A DNA stretch of 64,000 nt from Candidatus Symbiopectobacterium endolongispinus (GCF_018777385.1 NZ_JAFJYB010000004.1:594052-658051); one strand, 5' to 3'. Numbered from the stretch's first letter, positions 41,349 through 52,010 are shown. Numbers and translations: made by a program. Notes: generated by a model not told the origin, from the sequence alone.

Positions 41349-43874
41349 ATGTCCTGGTACAAATCTGGAGCACTCACTGCCACCAACGGCAGCAAAACCA
41401 TTACGGGCACAGGAACACAATTCACTAATCCATTAAACGGTGTATCAGCAGGGCGGATGTTATTATTGCCTGCTGCTGGCACTGTTCAGATTTATGAAAT
41501 TGAGTCTGTGCAATCCGATACACAATTAACGCTGGTATCTGCATTTACTGGCACAACGGGAACAGGAAAAGCCTATGCCATTCCCACTTCACCGGCTGTC
41601 TCCATTGAACAATTTGCCCATGAGTTTGCATCAACGCTGGCTTATTACCAGCAGCAGTTATCGGGCTGGCAGCAGATATTAACAGGAACGGGAAACGTTA
41701 CGCTCACCACGCCAGATGGTCAGGCCGTTACTGTTCGCTCACAGCAGGCTTGGGATGTTGCACTGGATGGGAAGGTTACAGGAGTTAAGCAGACGGGCGC
41801 ATTTGATGCCACCGCAGGCTCGTTATTGATAAATGGGGCTTGGGGCTGGGGTGGTAGCGGGCAGTTGTCCGGCATAACCTCAGACACCGATTTGCTGACC
41901 TATCTGCGTGGAGCCAATACACCAAGTAGCGTTCTAAGACTTCAATACAACAGCACCTACGCGAAGCAGAACGCCGCAAGTATTTATACGCGCGTTAATG
42001 ACATGTGGTCGCTGATTAGCGTTGGCCCGCATGGTAGCGCGGGTAATTCTGCCAATGGTGTGCGAATGTCTGCTGGTACAACATCGGGCGGGCAAACTGT
42101 TACTTATGATGTTTGGACAGACAAAAACCTCGTGAAACAAACATCGCAGGACGACACGACCGCTGGTTCCGTAGTCCTTAATGGTGGGCACGGTCTTGGA
42201 GCAAATGCCCGTCCCAGGGCTGCTGGTGCCACTGGTGGTGCTGCTGGGTGTGGTTTCTTTAGTTACACGGCAGGTAACGCAGATAATCCTTTTGATGGCA
42301 CCGGCGCATCCGGGCTACATGTGCAGGAAGCTGCAAGCTACGGCTGGGATTTGCTCGGGCGCGATGGCGGCGGGATTGATTTCAGATTACGGCAGGTATC
42401 TAACGGTGTTGCAAGTGCATGGTCTACGCTGTGGACGAGTGCAAACCTTGCAACCCCGGCAACGCTTGATACAGCTCAAACAATATCTGGCGCAGAAATA
42501 TTTACTGGCGGATTTCAAGATTTAACAACTAATTTAGGCAGAACAACATCTCCAGCGCCAGTGGCTCTGACATCATCAGCGCAACTTAATGCATTGCGAA
42601 ATGGCGGGATTTTATTTGTCAATGGCAGCACATCAACCGCATCGCTTATGCCGGGAGGTTCCACATCGGGATATTGGTTTATTGTATGTATTGGGAAGAA
42701 CGACACAACCACAAACGCTGCAATGATTTATGCAATACAGCAAGGGACACCGGGAGTTGTGTATTTTGGTAACTTACAAACAGTTGGCTCAGTTATCTTG
42801 GATATGGTGCTAACTTCTGATACTGCGCAGACAATCTCAGGGAGTAAGACGTTTACAGCAAACCCGGTATTTCAATTGGGCAATCCAGCCGCTCAGTTGG
42901 AAAGCACGGCTGTTACTGAAGCCACGGTGGGGCGCTGGGCGCAGTTCATGAACAATAGCGGTGTTCCATGGTTGCTCATTAGAGCGGGTAGCGGCGGTGC
43001 TACTATCGCAGATGGTCAGTTTATCGTTACGTTCCCAATGGCGACGGGGACATTGCTGAACGATAGCAGCGAACAGACAATTTCAGGTAAAAAGATTTTT
43101 ATAAAAGACAATGAACCTATTCAGATAAGGCCCTAAACCGAAACTGGCTCGTGTTTTATCAGAGGGCAAAAAGCGTCTAATACGATTCATTGGTTTATCG
43201 GAAAGGGAGATTCTACTTATGACGCCACTTTCGCAAATCAGCATTCAGCATCAGGAAGCGGCCTGGTTCTAGCGGAAGATGATAGTGCAAGAATAACTAT
43301 CGCAGCTAGCAGGCTTGCATATGTTAGGCGCGCCGGCGTCAACCGACCTATTTTGGCAATCGGCCTTAACGCCATAGCCGACGCCAACGGCTTCTGGAAA
43401 ACAGCAAGCCCGGTCATAAAACTGTTTGCCGATGGAACCAGCGAACTCACCAGCTAAGCCGAGGGCATCACCACCGAACTCCTGAGCGAAGGCGTCTACC
43501 GCATTTCCGGCTGTTTGGGCCTGAATGCCGATCGCGCCTGGGGCGGTGATGACGGCGGTATCGATGTGCCGATGTGCCGCAATAAGTTACCTCGCCTGTG
43601 GGTGGATTATGGCGGTGATGAGGGCAGTGCGAAGATAAACCCGGATGGCTCTATCGTTATTCGCACCTATCATCGGCCACACCCGGATGCCCCTGCGTTT
43701 GCGCGCAATGAGATTGAAGGCTACGCTAACGGCGATCCGATCGATATTCCGCGCGACACATTTATCTCGGTAAGGGTACAAATGCCAGAGGTTGAGGTAC
43801 AGGAGGCGGTGGTTGAAACGGTGCCCAATGAGGTTGAAAGCGACGTTGTTTTGGAAACATCAACGCCAGTGTGA
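41349..43874 (+). pseudogene. tail fibre protein, two nonsense codons
   Basis: Receptor-binding side fibre. Start at 41349 (MSWYKSGALTATNGSKTITG) after GGAGAAAAT; the N-terminal domain is the phage-fibre anchor type (GTQFTNPLNGVSAGRMLLLP). The shaft has three copies of an AQTISGxxxF unit (near 42475, 42830 and 43078). TAA at 43134-43136 (IQIRP-stop-TETGS) and TAA at 43455-43457 (ELTS-stop-AEGI, GAA expected) interrupt one continuous frame that ends at 43874. The GC-rich C-terminus (RPILAIGLNAIADANGFWKT, DIPRDTFISVRVQMPEVEV) resembles a conserved fibre end. A truncated 595-residue product could still be made. Confidence 0.82.
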
Positions 43875-44148
43875 ATAACCCCCAGGTCGGTCAGAGATGG
43901 CCGACCTGACTGTGCTTAGCGCATAATTCCTCAACCTGAAATTTTTTCTCACAGCGGTGATATTCACGCTGCATGAGCCTAAAGATGTTTTTATAATCCA
44001 ATAAAAATAAATCGATAAGCATTACGCTGCGCTTCCTGCGCCGTTTTTATTCCATTACGGAACTTATCATTCCAATTCGGCATTTCATAACCCTTCCTAC
44101 AGCACCGTATAGTCTACTTATCCAATTTTTAACTTTGTTAAGGCGATT
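43875..44148 (+). other. right edge of the phage island and cysG upstream region
   Basis: No gene seen. AT-rich, probably holds the cysG promoter. I could not find a match to sequence at the left edge (26626-26832) that would serve as an attachment-site repeat. Confidence 0.4.
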
Positions 44149-45570
44149 GTGAACTATCTCCCTTTGTTCGCTGACGTGAAGCAGCGTGTAGTGTTGGTGG
44201 TCGGCGGTGGTGAGGTAGCAACGCGCAAGATTGATTTGCTGTTGCGTGCGGGTGCCGACGTGCATGTGGTGGCTAAATCCCTGGCTGAGCCGCTATTGGC
44301 AAAGCACAACGCCGGTCAGTTGCACTGGCTGGCGCAGGAATTCTCCCCAGAACAGGTGGATAAGGTCTTTCTGGTGATCGCCGCTACCGATGATGTGGTG
44401 TTGAACGCGGCGGTGTCTCAAGCGGCGCAGCAGCGCTATCGCCTGGTTAACGTGGTGGACGATCAGCCCAAATGCTCGTTTATTTTTCCGTCTATTGTCG
44501 ATCGCTCGCCGTTAGTGGTGGCGATTTCGTCGGGCGGACAAGCGCCGGTTTTGGCGCGCTTATTGCGCGAGAAACTTGAGGCGTTGCTCCCTGCCAGTTT
44601 GGGCGACATGGCCCGAGTTGCGGGGGAATGGCGCGATCGGGTCAAAGAGCGGTTTCATTCGATGCGTGTGCGTCGTCAGTTTTGGGAGCGGCTGTTTAAT
44701 AGCCCTTTTGCTGACCAGATCGCCGTCGGGCAACAGAAGGTGGCAGAAGAAACCCTGCGCCAGCAGTTGGATCAACCGCAGCAGGTGCAGGGGGATGTGG
44801 CGCTGGTGGGGGCCGGGTCGGGAGACGCCGGTTTGTTGACCCTGCGTGGTTTACAACTGATCCAATTGGCGGATGTGGTGCTCTATGACCATCTGGTGAG
44901 CCCGGAAGTGCTGGAGCTGGTGCGCCACGATGCGGAAAAAATCTGCGTCGGCAAGCGCGCTTCCGCGCACTCATTGCCGCAGGGGGAGATCAACCGTCTG
45001 CTGTTTACGCTGGCATCAAGTGGTAAACGTGTGGTGCGCCTGAAAGGCGGCGATCCGTTCATCTTTGGGCGTGGCGGTGAGGAAGTGCAATACCTGGCAA
45101 AAGCCGGGATTCCTTTCCAAATCGTACCGGGGATCACGGCGGCTGCGGGCGTTACCGCCTATGCCGGTATCCCGCTTACCCACCGCGATTACGCGCAAAG
45201 CGTGCTGTTTATTACCGGGCACTGCCGTCCCGACGGTGAAGTGCTCGATTGGTCCACGCTTGCGCGTGGGCGCCAGACGCTCGCTATCTACATGGGTACG
45301 GTGAAAGCGGCGGAAATCAGCCAGCAACTGATCGCCCATGGGCGTGCGCCGGATACTCCGGTAGCGGTGATTAGCCGTGGTACGCGAGCGGATCAGTCCG
45401 TGAACATCGGCACGCTGGCGCAGTTGGAGACCTTGGCACATCAGGCTCCGACGCCGGCATTATTGGTGATTGGCGAGGTGGTTGCACTGCACCATAAACT
45501 CGCCTGGTTTGGTCTACAGGCGCAGGAGACCGGGCAAACCGGACGTTCTGCGCTCGTGAATTTGGCTTGA
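44149..45570 (+). CDS. cysG: siroheme synthase (multifunctional)
   Basis: Makes siroheme from uroporphyrinogen III: methyltransferase, precorrin-2 dehydrogenase and ferrochelatase in one chain. N-terminal NAD-binding dehydrogenase/ferrochelatase domain ([39 protein letters not shown]) and C-terminal methyltransferase domain ([45 protein letters not shown]). 473 residues, GTG start after AAGGCG. The usual VGAGPGDAG is VGAGSGDAG, a change at a conserved Pro. Otherwise intact. It leads into cysDNC. Its siroheme-using client CysI is broken. Confidence 0.95.
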   Translation: MNYLPLFADVKQRVVLVVGGGEVATRKIDLLLRAGADVHVVAKSLAEPLLAKHNAGQLHWLAQEFSPEQVDKVFLVIAATDDVVLNAAVSQAAQQRYRLVNVVDDQPKCSFIFPSIVDRSPLVVAISSGGQAPVLARLLREKLEALLPASLGDMARVAGEWRDRVKERFHSMRVRRQFWERLFNSPFADQIAVGQQKVAEETLRQQLDQPQQVQGDVALVGAGSGDAGLLTLRGLQLIQLADVVLYDHLVSPEVLELVRHDAEKICVGKRASAHSLPQGEINRLLFTLASSGKRVVRLKGGDPFIFGRGGEEVQYLAKAGIPFQIVPGITAAAGVTAYAGIPLTHRDYAQSVLFITGHCRPDGEVLDWSTLARGRQTLAIYMGTVKAAEISQQLIAHGRAPDTPVAVISRGTRADQSVNIGTLAQLETLAHQAPTPALLVIGEVVALHHKLAWFGLQAQETGQTGRSALVNLA

Positions 45571-45579
45571 GGAAGGGTT

Positions 45580-46474
45580 ATGGACGAGAAACGACTGACG
45601 CACCTGCGACAGCTTGAAGCGGAAAGCATACATATCATTCGCGAAGTGGCGGCAGAATTCAGCAATCCGGTTATGATGTACTCCATCGGCAAAGATTCTT
45701 CCGTGATGCTGCATCTGGCGCGCAATGCGTTCTATCCCGGTACGTTGCCGTTTCCGCTGCTGCATGTGGATACCGGATGGAAGTTTCGCGAGATGTACAC
45801 CTTCCGCGATCGCACGGCCAAAGCCTATGGTTGCGAACTGCTGGTGCACCGTAACCCGCAGGGCGAAGCGTTGGGCATTAACCCGTTTGTACACGGCAGC
45901 GCCAAACATACCGATATCATGGAAACTGAAGGGTTGAAGCAAGCGCTGGATAAATACGGCTTTGATGCTGCATTCGGTGGTGCACGGCGCGATGAGGAGA
46001 AATCCCGCGCCAAAGAGCGTATCTTTCCTTCCGCGACCGTTTTCATCGCTGGGACCCGAAAAATCAGCGCCCAGAGCTGTAGCATAACTACAACGGCCAG
46101 ATTAACAAAGGGGAAAGTATTCGCGTGTTCCCGCTCTCCAACTGGACGGAGCTGGATATCTGGCAATACATCTACCTGGAAAATATCGACATTGTGCCGC
46201 TCTATCTGGCCGCTCCGCGTCCGGTGCTGGAACGTGACGGCATGTTGCTGATGGTGGATGACGATCGTATCGATCTGCAACCTGGCGAGGTTATCGAACA
46301 GCGCATGGTACGCTTCCGTACCCTCGGCTGTTGGCCGTTGACCGGCGCAGTGGAATCGCACGCGCAGACGCTGCCGAGATGCTGATCTCTACTACCAGCG
46401 AACGGCAAGGGCGCGTCATTGACCGGGATCAGGCCGGCTCGATGGAACTGAAAAAGCGTCAAGGGTATTTCTAA
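45580..46474 (+). pseudogene. cysD: sulfate adenylyltransferase subunit 2, three lesions
   Basis: Catalytic PP-loop subunit of ATP sulfurylase, which activates sulfate to APS. The first 148 residues are normal ([54 protein letters not shown]). One base is then lost near 46024 (ERIYSFRDRF expected). In the correct downstream frame TGG of ELWHNYN is TAG (46080-46082). About 13 bases are missing near 46376 (LPEIIEEML expected). The remaining frames continue to the family end RQGYF at 46474. Confidence 0.95.
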
Positions 46475-46485
46475 GGAATCGTCAA

Positions 46486-47913
46486 ATGAACCAAAGCATT
46501 GCACAACAGATTGCCGATCATGGTGGGGTCGAAGCCTGTTTGCACGCGCAGCAGCACAAAAGTTTACTGCGCTTTCTGACCTGCGGCAGCGTCGATGACG
46601 ACAAAAGTACCTTGATTGACCGCTTGCTGTATGACACGCGTCAGATCTATGAAGATCAGCTTTCCACGTTACACAACGACAACAAGCGGTTAGGCACGCA
46701 GGGTGAGAAGCTGGATCTAGCGTTGCTGGTGGACGGTTTGCAGGCCGAGCGTGAGCAGGGCATTACCATTGATGTCGCCTACCGCTATTTCTCCATGGAA
46801 AGACGCAAATTCATTATCGCCGATACCCCCGGTCATGAGCAGTACACCCGTAACATGGCGACCGGGGCCTCGACCTGCGATCTGGCGATCCTGTTGATCG
46901 ATGCGCGCAAAGGCGTACTGGATCAAACCCGTCGTCATAGCTTTATTGCCACGTTGCTGGGTATTCGCCATCTAGTCGTGGCGGTGAATAAAATGGATCT
47001 GGTGGGCTATCAGCAAACGGTATTTGAGCAGTTCAAGCAGGATTACCTCGATTTTGCCCAGCAGCTACCATCAACGTTATAGGTGACCTTTGTGCCTATC
47101 TCCGCGTTGGATGGGGATAATGTGGCGACGCCAAGCACCACCATGCCATGGTACAGCGGCCCTACGCTGCTGGACGTGCTGGAAACGGTCGACGTTACGC
47201 GTGATAGCGATACGCAGCCGATGCGTTTCCCGGTGCAGTATGTGAATCGGCCCAACCTGGATTTTCGCGGTTATGCCGGAACACGGGCCTCCGGCGTGGT
47301 GCAGGTCGGACAGCGCGTGAGGGTGTTGCCATCTGGCGTAACCTCTTCCGTGGCACGCATCGTGACCTTTGATGGCGATCTGCAACAGGCCCATGCGGGG
47401 GAAGCGATCACGCTGGTGCTGGCCGATGAAGTGGATATCAGCCGTGGCGATCTGTTGGTGCCGGAGGCAGATGAGCTGCGTGCGGTGCAGCATGCGCAGG
47501 TCGATGCGGTGTGGATGGCGGAGCAACCGTTGGTGCCGGGGCATAGCTATGACATCAAGGTGGCGGGCAAGAAAACACGCGCGCGGGTAGACAATATTCA
47601 GTATCAGGTTGAGATCAATTCACTGACGCAGCGTGTTACTGAAAGTTTGCCGTTGAACGGTATCGGTCTGGTGGATTTGACCTTTAATGAGCCGCTGCTG
47701 CTGGAGCCCTATCAGCAAAACGCCACCACGGGCGGTATGATTTTTATCGACAGACTGAGCAACGTAACCGTCGGTGCCGGCCTGGTACGCGAGGCGATTG
47801 CTCAGGTGACGCAGGAACCGTCTGCCTATAGTGCGTTTGAGCTGGAGTTGAATGCGCTGGTGCGCCGTCACTTCCCACATTGGGGTGCGCGCGATCTGCT
47901 GGGAGGTAAGTAG
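46486..47913 (+). pseudogene. cysN: sulfate adenylyltransferase subunit 1 (GTPase), amber codon
   Basis: EF-Tu-like GTPase that drives ATP sulfurylase with CysD. G-domain motifs are present ([36 protein letters not shown]). TAG at 47080-47082 ([21 protein letters not shown]) cuts the chain after residue 198, before the SAL motif. The same frame then runs to 47913 through the beta-barrel domains. The P-loop reads [10 protein letters not shown]. coli has the same. A single G to T change of GAG is the simplest origin of the stop. Follows cysD by 11 bases. Confidence 0.94.
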
Positions 47914-47914
47914 C

Positions 47915-48571
47915 ATGGCGTTGCCTCCGGAAGAGAAGCATCACGCTGTTGATGGCAATCGTGATGACAACATTCATGATGACAACATTGTCTGGCACGA
48001 TCACCAGGTGGCACGCCGCGATCGGGAGCGATTGCACCGCCATCAAGGGGAAGTTATCTGGTTCACAGGCCTGTCAGGGTCAGGAAAGTCCACGCTGGCA
48101 GGGCAACTGGAACAACTTTTACATCAACTCGGTGTTAGCACCTATTTGCTTGATGGCGACAATGTGCGCCACGGGTTGTGCCGCGATTTGGGCTTTTCTG
48201 ATGCCGATCGGCGCGAAAACATTCGGCGTGTGGGCGAAGTGGCCAGCCTGATGGTGGATGCCGGGCTGGTGGTGCTGACGGCGTTTATTTCGCCCCATCG
48301 CGCAGAGCGCCAGATGGTGCGCGAATCGCTGCCGGAAGGAAAGTTTATCGAAGTGTTTGTCGATACACCGTTGGCCGTATGCGAAGCGCGTGATCCTAAA
48401 GGATTGTATAAGAAAGCACGAGCGGGCGCGCTGACCAATTTTACCGGTATCGATGCCGTCTATGAGCCGCCACACGCGCCTGAGCTGCGCTTGGAAGGTG
48501 AACAATTGGTAACAAATTTGACCGATCAGTTATTAGATCTACTGCACAGTCGAGCTATTATCAAAGTCTGA
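47915..48571 (+). CDS. cysC: adenylylsulfate kinase
   Basis: Phosphorylates APS to PAPS. 218 residues against about 201 in E. coli. P-loop [45 protein letters not shown] and [10 protein letters not shown] are all normal. The extra length is in the N-terminus, where GATGACAACATT is repeated (47962 and 47977), giving [16 protein letters not shown] at 47915 follows the cysN stop after one base. The frame is intact but it has no APS supply because cysD and cysN are broken. Confidence 0.94.
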   Translation: MALPPEEKHHAVDGNRDDNIHDDNIVWHDHQVARRDRERLHRHQGEVIWFTGLSGSGKSTLAGQLEQLLHQLGVSTYLLDGDNVRHGLCRDLGFSDADRRENIRRVGEVASLMVDAGLVVLTAFISPHRAERQMVRESLPEGKFIEVFVDTPLAVCEARDPKGLYKKARAGALTNFTGIDAVYEPPHAPELRLEGEQLVTNLTDQLLDLLHSRAIIKV

Positions 48572-48629
48572 TTGGCTCTGTCAGGTGTCACCGCCTTTCG
48601 CGTTGGGGCGGAGTGTTACAGGGTAGACT

Positions 48630-48956
48630 ATGCAGAACGTAACTCAGTTATCGGTAAGTAAGCGGCCAAGGGGGCGTGAAGATGAACGCACCTACCCGTT
48701 TATGGGAGCCATCGCCGGTTTTTCTTTCTACTGGCTGGCCTTTGTGGTGCCAATTTTGGTTTATGGCACCAATACCACGTTATTCTTTATGCTATACACC
48801 TGGCCGTTTTTTCTGGCACTGATGCCTGCGTCGGTGCTGATTGGCGTTTTTTTCAGTGTAATTTTCAAAGGCAATATGACGCTGACGGTACTGTCCAGCG
48901 GTGCGGTTATTGTCTGCCTTTTCTGGCTGGTGTTTTCGCTGATCACCGGGTGGTGA
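48630..48956 (+). CDS. ygbE: DUF3561 inner-membrane protein
   Basis: Conserved small membrane protein found between cysC and ftsB in Enterobacterales. 108 residues with three hydrophobic segments (GAIAGFSFYWLAFVVPILVY, FFMLYTWPFFLALMPASVL, VLSSGAVIVCLFWLVFSLI). Function unknown. Intact. Confidence 0.88.
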   Translation: MQNVTQLSVSKRPRGREDERTYPFMGAIAGFSFYWLAFVVPILVYGTNTTLFFMLYTWPFFLALMPASVLIGVFFSVIFKGNMTLTVLSSGAVIVCLFWLVFSLITGW

Positions 48957-48991
48957 GAAGCGGCGCGCGCATCGCGCACGCCACTGCGGTG

Positions 48992-49706
48992 TTAAAGGAC
49001 TTTACTGAGAAAAGCTTGAGTTCGCGGATTGGTCGGTGCCGTAAATAGCGCTTCCGGCTCTCCCTCTTCTTGAATAATTCCCTGATCGATAAAGATGATA
49101 CGGTCTGCGACTTCACGGGCAAATGCCATTTCGTGAGTCACGATCACCATGGTCATTCCCTCTGTTGCCAGCGTTTTCATGACCGACAGCACCTCGCCTA
49201 CCAGCAAGCGCCGAGGTGGGCTCATCAAACAGCATAATGGCCGGTTCCATGGCCAATGCGCGGGCAATGGCGACGCGCTGTTGCTGTCCGCCAGAAAGGC
49301 TATTGGGCCAAGCATCCACTTTATCGAGCAGACCAACTTTTTCTAACAGGTGACGGGCGCGTTCAACAGCCTGGGTGCGTGAAAGCTTTTTCACGTCCAT
49401 AGGGGCCATGATCATGTTTTCCAACACCGTCATGTGTGGAAACAGATTGAAGCGCTGAAATACCATACCTACGCTTTCACGTAACCGGTTGAGATCGGTT
49501 TTGGGATTGTGCAACGCAAATCCGTTGACGGTGATTTCACCACCGGTCGGCGTTTCCAGCGCATTCAAACAGCGCAGGAACGTGCTTTTTCCCGAACCGG
49601 AAGGGCTGATCATGCAGATCACTTCCTGTGGTGCGATAGTGCAACTGATACCGCGCAGGACATGGGTATCACCAAAATGTTTTTGCAACTTATTAACGTG
49701 AATCAC
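48992..49706 (-). pseudogene. polar amino-acid ABC transporter ATPase, frameshift at the D-loop
   Basis: ATP-binding subunit of a GlnQ/HisP-like importer. Frame from 49706: HFGDTHVLRGISC, Walker A written ISPSGSGKST (first Gly replaced by Ser), [16 protein letters not shown], Walker [12 protein letters not shown]. About 8 bases are missing near 49205-49209, removing DPE of SALDPELVGEV and shifting the frame. The rest ([26 protein letters not shown]) continues in another frame to 48992. The lost D-loop is essential for ATPase action. The permease and binding protein of the same operon are open, so the system should be dead unless another ATPase substitutes. Confidence 0.9.
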
Positions 49707-50454
49707 TTTTGCTTAACCTTATTTCCATCTGCCGCACCAGAACCGAGAGCAGGAAAGTGATGACCCAATAAACCAGAGAAATGGTCAAATAGGGTTCCCA
49801 ATAGGTGGCATAGGCACCTGACACCGTACGTGCCGCGTAGGCGAGATCGGCCAGCCCAATCGCAGAAGCGAGTGATGAATCTTTGACGATGGCGATAGCA
49901 TTGTTGCCGAGCGGCGGTAGCATGCGACGAAATGCCTGAGGAAGAATGATTTTGCGCATGGTGCGGCTGTAGTTCATGCCCAATGAACGCGATGCTTCCA
50001 TCTGTCCGCGGTCAATAGATTGAATGCCAGCGCGGAAAATTTCGGACACATAGGCACCGGCATTCAGGGTGATTGCCACGATACACGATAGGAAGGCACC
50101 GTAGTCGGCACGTAGCATGCGTGCGAAATCCGCAGACATCAGGCCGCCGCTGACGAATAAACCGTCGCGCGGGTTAATGAGTAATGGAATCAGTGCAAAA
50201 TGCACCACCATAATCTGAACGAAAAGTGGCGTACCGCGCAACGCACTGACATAAATACGCACAGGCCACTGTACGCCATAGTGTAATATCCACTTCCAGG
50301 GGCCGTGCGGCGCTTGCGCCAGGCGGCCTAATCCGAGCGTCAGCCCCCAGCAGGTCCCCAAAATAACGCAGATAAGCGTACATTTTATTGTCATCCAGGC
50401 CCCTTCCATAAACAACGGGGCATATTCCTGAATGATTTCCCAACGAAATCCCAT
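49693..50454 (-). CDS. polar amino-acid ABC transporter permease (HisM type)
   Basis: Inner-membrane permease of the HisMQ/GlnP group. 253 residues with about five membrane segments and the EAA loop (GQMEASRSLGMNYSRTMRKI, LPQAFRRMLPPLGN). The ORF is intact and overlaps the ATPase start by 14 bases. A single permease subunit implies a homodimer. Substrate cannot be read from sequence. Confidence 0.88.
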   Translation of the reverse strand: MGFRWEIIQEYAPLFMEGAWMTIKCTLICVILGTCWGLTLGLGRLAQAPHGPWKWILHYGVQWPVRIYVSALRGTPLFVQIMVVHFALIPLLINPRDGLFVSGGLMSADFARMLRADYGAFLSCIVAITLNAGAYVSEIFRAGIQSIDRGQMEASRSLGMNYSRTMRKIILPQAFRRMLPPLGNNAIAIVKDSSLASAIGLADLAYAARTVSGAYATYWEPYLTISLVYWVITFLLSVLVRQMEIRLSKSDSR

Positions 50455-50496
50455 CGCGTGCGGTCCTTTTTGGTGTCATAGGCGAGGTGATAAAGC

Positions 50497-50540
50497 GCCT
50501 CTGTCACTTACGCGTCATTGATTCGCGTCGTGACAGAGGC
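50497..50540 (-). repeat. stem-loop between binding protein and permease genes
   Basis: GCCTCTGTCAC (50497-50507) and GTGACAGAGGC (50530-50540) form an 11-bp stem. Stem-loops in this position commonly protect the binding-protein message and reduce downstream transcription. Confidence 0.7.
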
Positions 50541-50581
50541 CTTGAATGCAAGACACGCCGAGTCAGCGTGCAAACTGCGGT

Positions 50582-51352
50582 TTACTGAGCAGGCAGGGCA
50601 GGAACGTCGTTATCAAACCATTCCTGATAGATTTGCGCATAGGTGCCATCGGCAACAATCTTTTTCAGGCCAGCGTTGATCTTACCCATCAGTGCATCGT
50701 TGCCTTTAGCAACGGCGATGCCAAAGTATTGACGCTGAAATTTGGCATCGGACACCAGTTTAAACTGCTTCTCCGGGTGGGTTTTTATATAGAATTTGAT
50801 CACACCGACATCACCGACGGCGGCACCTATACCGTCTTCATAAAGCTCTTGCAACATCAGTGGCGTGTTGTCAAAACGCTTGATTGCCGTGTTGTTTTTT
50901 CCCAGCACGTCAGAAACCACCACGTCACCGGTGCTGGAGTTCACCACACCGACTTTATTGTCTTTCAAATCAGCAATTGCGCCAATGCTGGAGTCCTTTG
51001 GCGTCACGATTGACTGTTCTGCCGGAAAGTACGGAGAAAAGAAATCGACCATCTGTTTACGTTTGTCGGTAATGGTGATTCCGGAAATAATGATATCGCG
51101 ATCGCCGGAATTCAGCGTAGCGAAGATCCCTTCCAACGGCGTGTTGACCAGTTTGATGGAGAAATTTTCCGCCTTGGCGATCGCTTTAATGATGTCGATA
51201 TCAAATCCTTCCAACTCCTTCTGCGCGTTTTCAAATTCAAAAGGACGATAGGTACCGCCTGTACCCACCACATAGGTTTGTTCTGCCGCAGCGATAGACG
51301 TGGAAAATGCCGCCGCGAACAGCGTGCCAGCGAACAAAAAGGGTTTGAACAT
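50582..51352 (-). CDS. periplasmic amino-acid-binding protein
   Basis: Solute-binding protein of family 3 (SBP_bac_3). Signal peptide MFKPFLFAGTLFAAAFSTSIAAA, then YVVGTGGTYRPFEFENAQKE, GFDIDIIKAIA, SGITITDKRKQMVDFFSPYF and a C-terminal GTYAQIYQEWF. I place the start at 51352 behind AGGAG; the longer frame to 51412 adds residues before the signal. 256 residues, intact. First gene of the three-gene transporter operon. Confidence 0.9.
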   Translation of the reverse strand: MFKPFLFAGTLFAAAFSTSIAAAEQTYVVGTGGTYRPFEFENAQKELEGFDIDIIKAIAKAENFSIKLVNTPLEGIFATLNSGDRDIIISGITITDKRKQMVDFFSPYFPAEQSIVTPKDSSIGAIADLKDNKVGVVNSSTGDVVVSDVLGKNNTAIKRFDNTPLMLQELYEDGIGAAVGDVGVIKFYIKTHPEKQFKLVSDAKFQRQYFGIAVAKGNDALMGKINAGLKKIVADGTYAQIYQEWFDNDVPALPAQ

Positions 51353-51644
51353 GTTATCTCCTGGATCAAAGTGTGGCAGATGAATCATCTGTTTTATGCA
51401 TTTTATTTTCATAAAAATACACAGGTCGACCTAAAGGTTCAACTTATTCGCAGGTAAAAATCCCGCAGACTCTCTGCCATTATTGGCGCCTTACGCCGTA
51501 TTTCCACTAAAATGCAAATGAATAGCTATCCTGATTATTGGGATCTTTACGGCGTTGAAAGTGCCTCTTTGTGCTAATCCACCCTGATAATATGGAGTCG
51601 AAGGCAAAGTTATGGGATGATTAGGCGGTTTTTCAGGGGGCGGG
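51353..51644. other. divergent promoter region between transporter and ftsB
   Basis: About 290 bases, AT-rich, no gene seen. Must hold the outward promoters for the ABC operon (minus) and ftsB-ispDF (plus). I cannot assign -10/-35 boxes reliably. Confidence 0.4.
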
Positions 51645-52007
51645 ATGGGAAAGCTAACGCTGTTATTATTGATTTTGCTCGGTTGGCTGCAATATTCGCT
51701 GTGGCTGGGTAAAAATGGCATTCATGACTATGTTCTGGTTAAAGATGACGTGGCTGTCCAACAGGGCAACAACGGCAAGCTCAAAGCCCGGAACGAACAG
51801 CTGTTTGCAGAAATCGACGATCTCAACGGTGGGCAAGAAGCCATTGAAGAGCGTGCGCGCAATGAGCTTGGCATGATCAAACCGGGTGAGAGCTTCTATC
51901 GTCTGGTGCCGGATCAATCTGGTCGTCGTGCGGCGACGGCGTCTTCATCTGCAAATTCTGGCGCATCCAGCTCTCTGTCGCCTTCTAACCCTATGACGTC
52001 ACGTTAA
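51645..52007 (+). CDS. ftsB: cell division protein FtsB
   Basis: Bitopic divisome protein that joins FtsL and FtsQ. 120 residues: one membrane segment ([19 protein letters not shown]), then a coiled coil ([20 protein letters not shown]) and the conserved [19 protein letters not shown]. The Ser-rich tail (about 20 residues) is longer than in E. coli. ispD starts three bases after the stop. Confidence 0.95.
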   Translation: MGKLTLLLLILLGWLQYSLWLGKNGIHDYVLVKDDVAVQQGNNGKLKARNEQLFAEIDDLNGGQEAIEERARNELGMIKPGESFYRLVPDQSGRRAATASSSANSGASSSLSPSNPMTSR

Positions 52008-52010
52008 CCC

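Noticed and set aside
26833..43874. CRISPR array or anti-CRISPR locus in the island.
   Set aside because: The repeats at 28231-29180 are only three, unevenly spaced and not separated by uniform spacers; no cas genes.
26833..43874. Contractile injection system (R-type tailocin or eCIS).
   Set aside because: No sheath, baseplate spike, or AAA ATPase gene; all tail genes match lambda-type non-contractile tails.
26626..44148. Attachment-site repeats bordering the phage island.
   Set aside because: I compared both edges by eye and found no convincing direct repeat; no tRNA gene is present.
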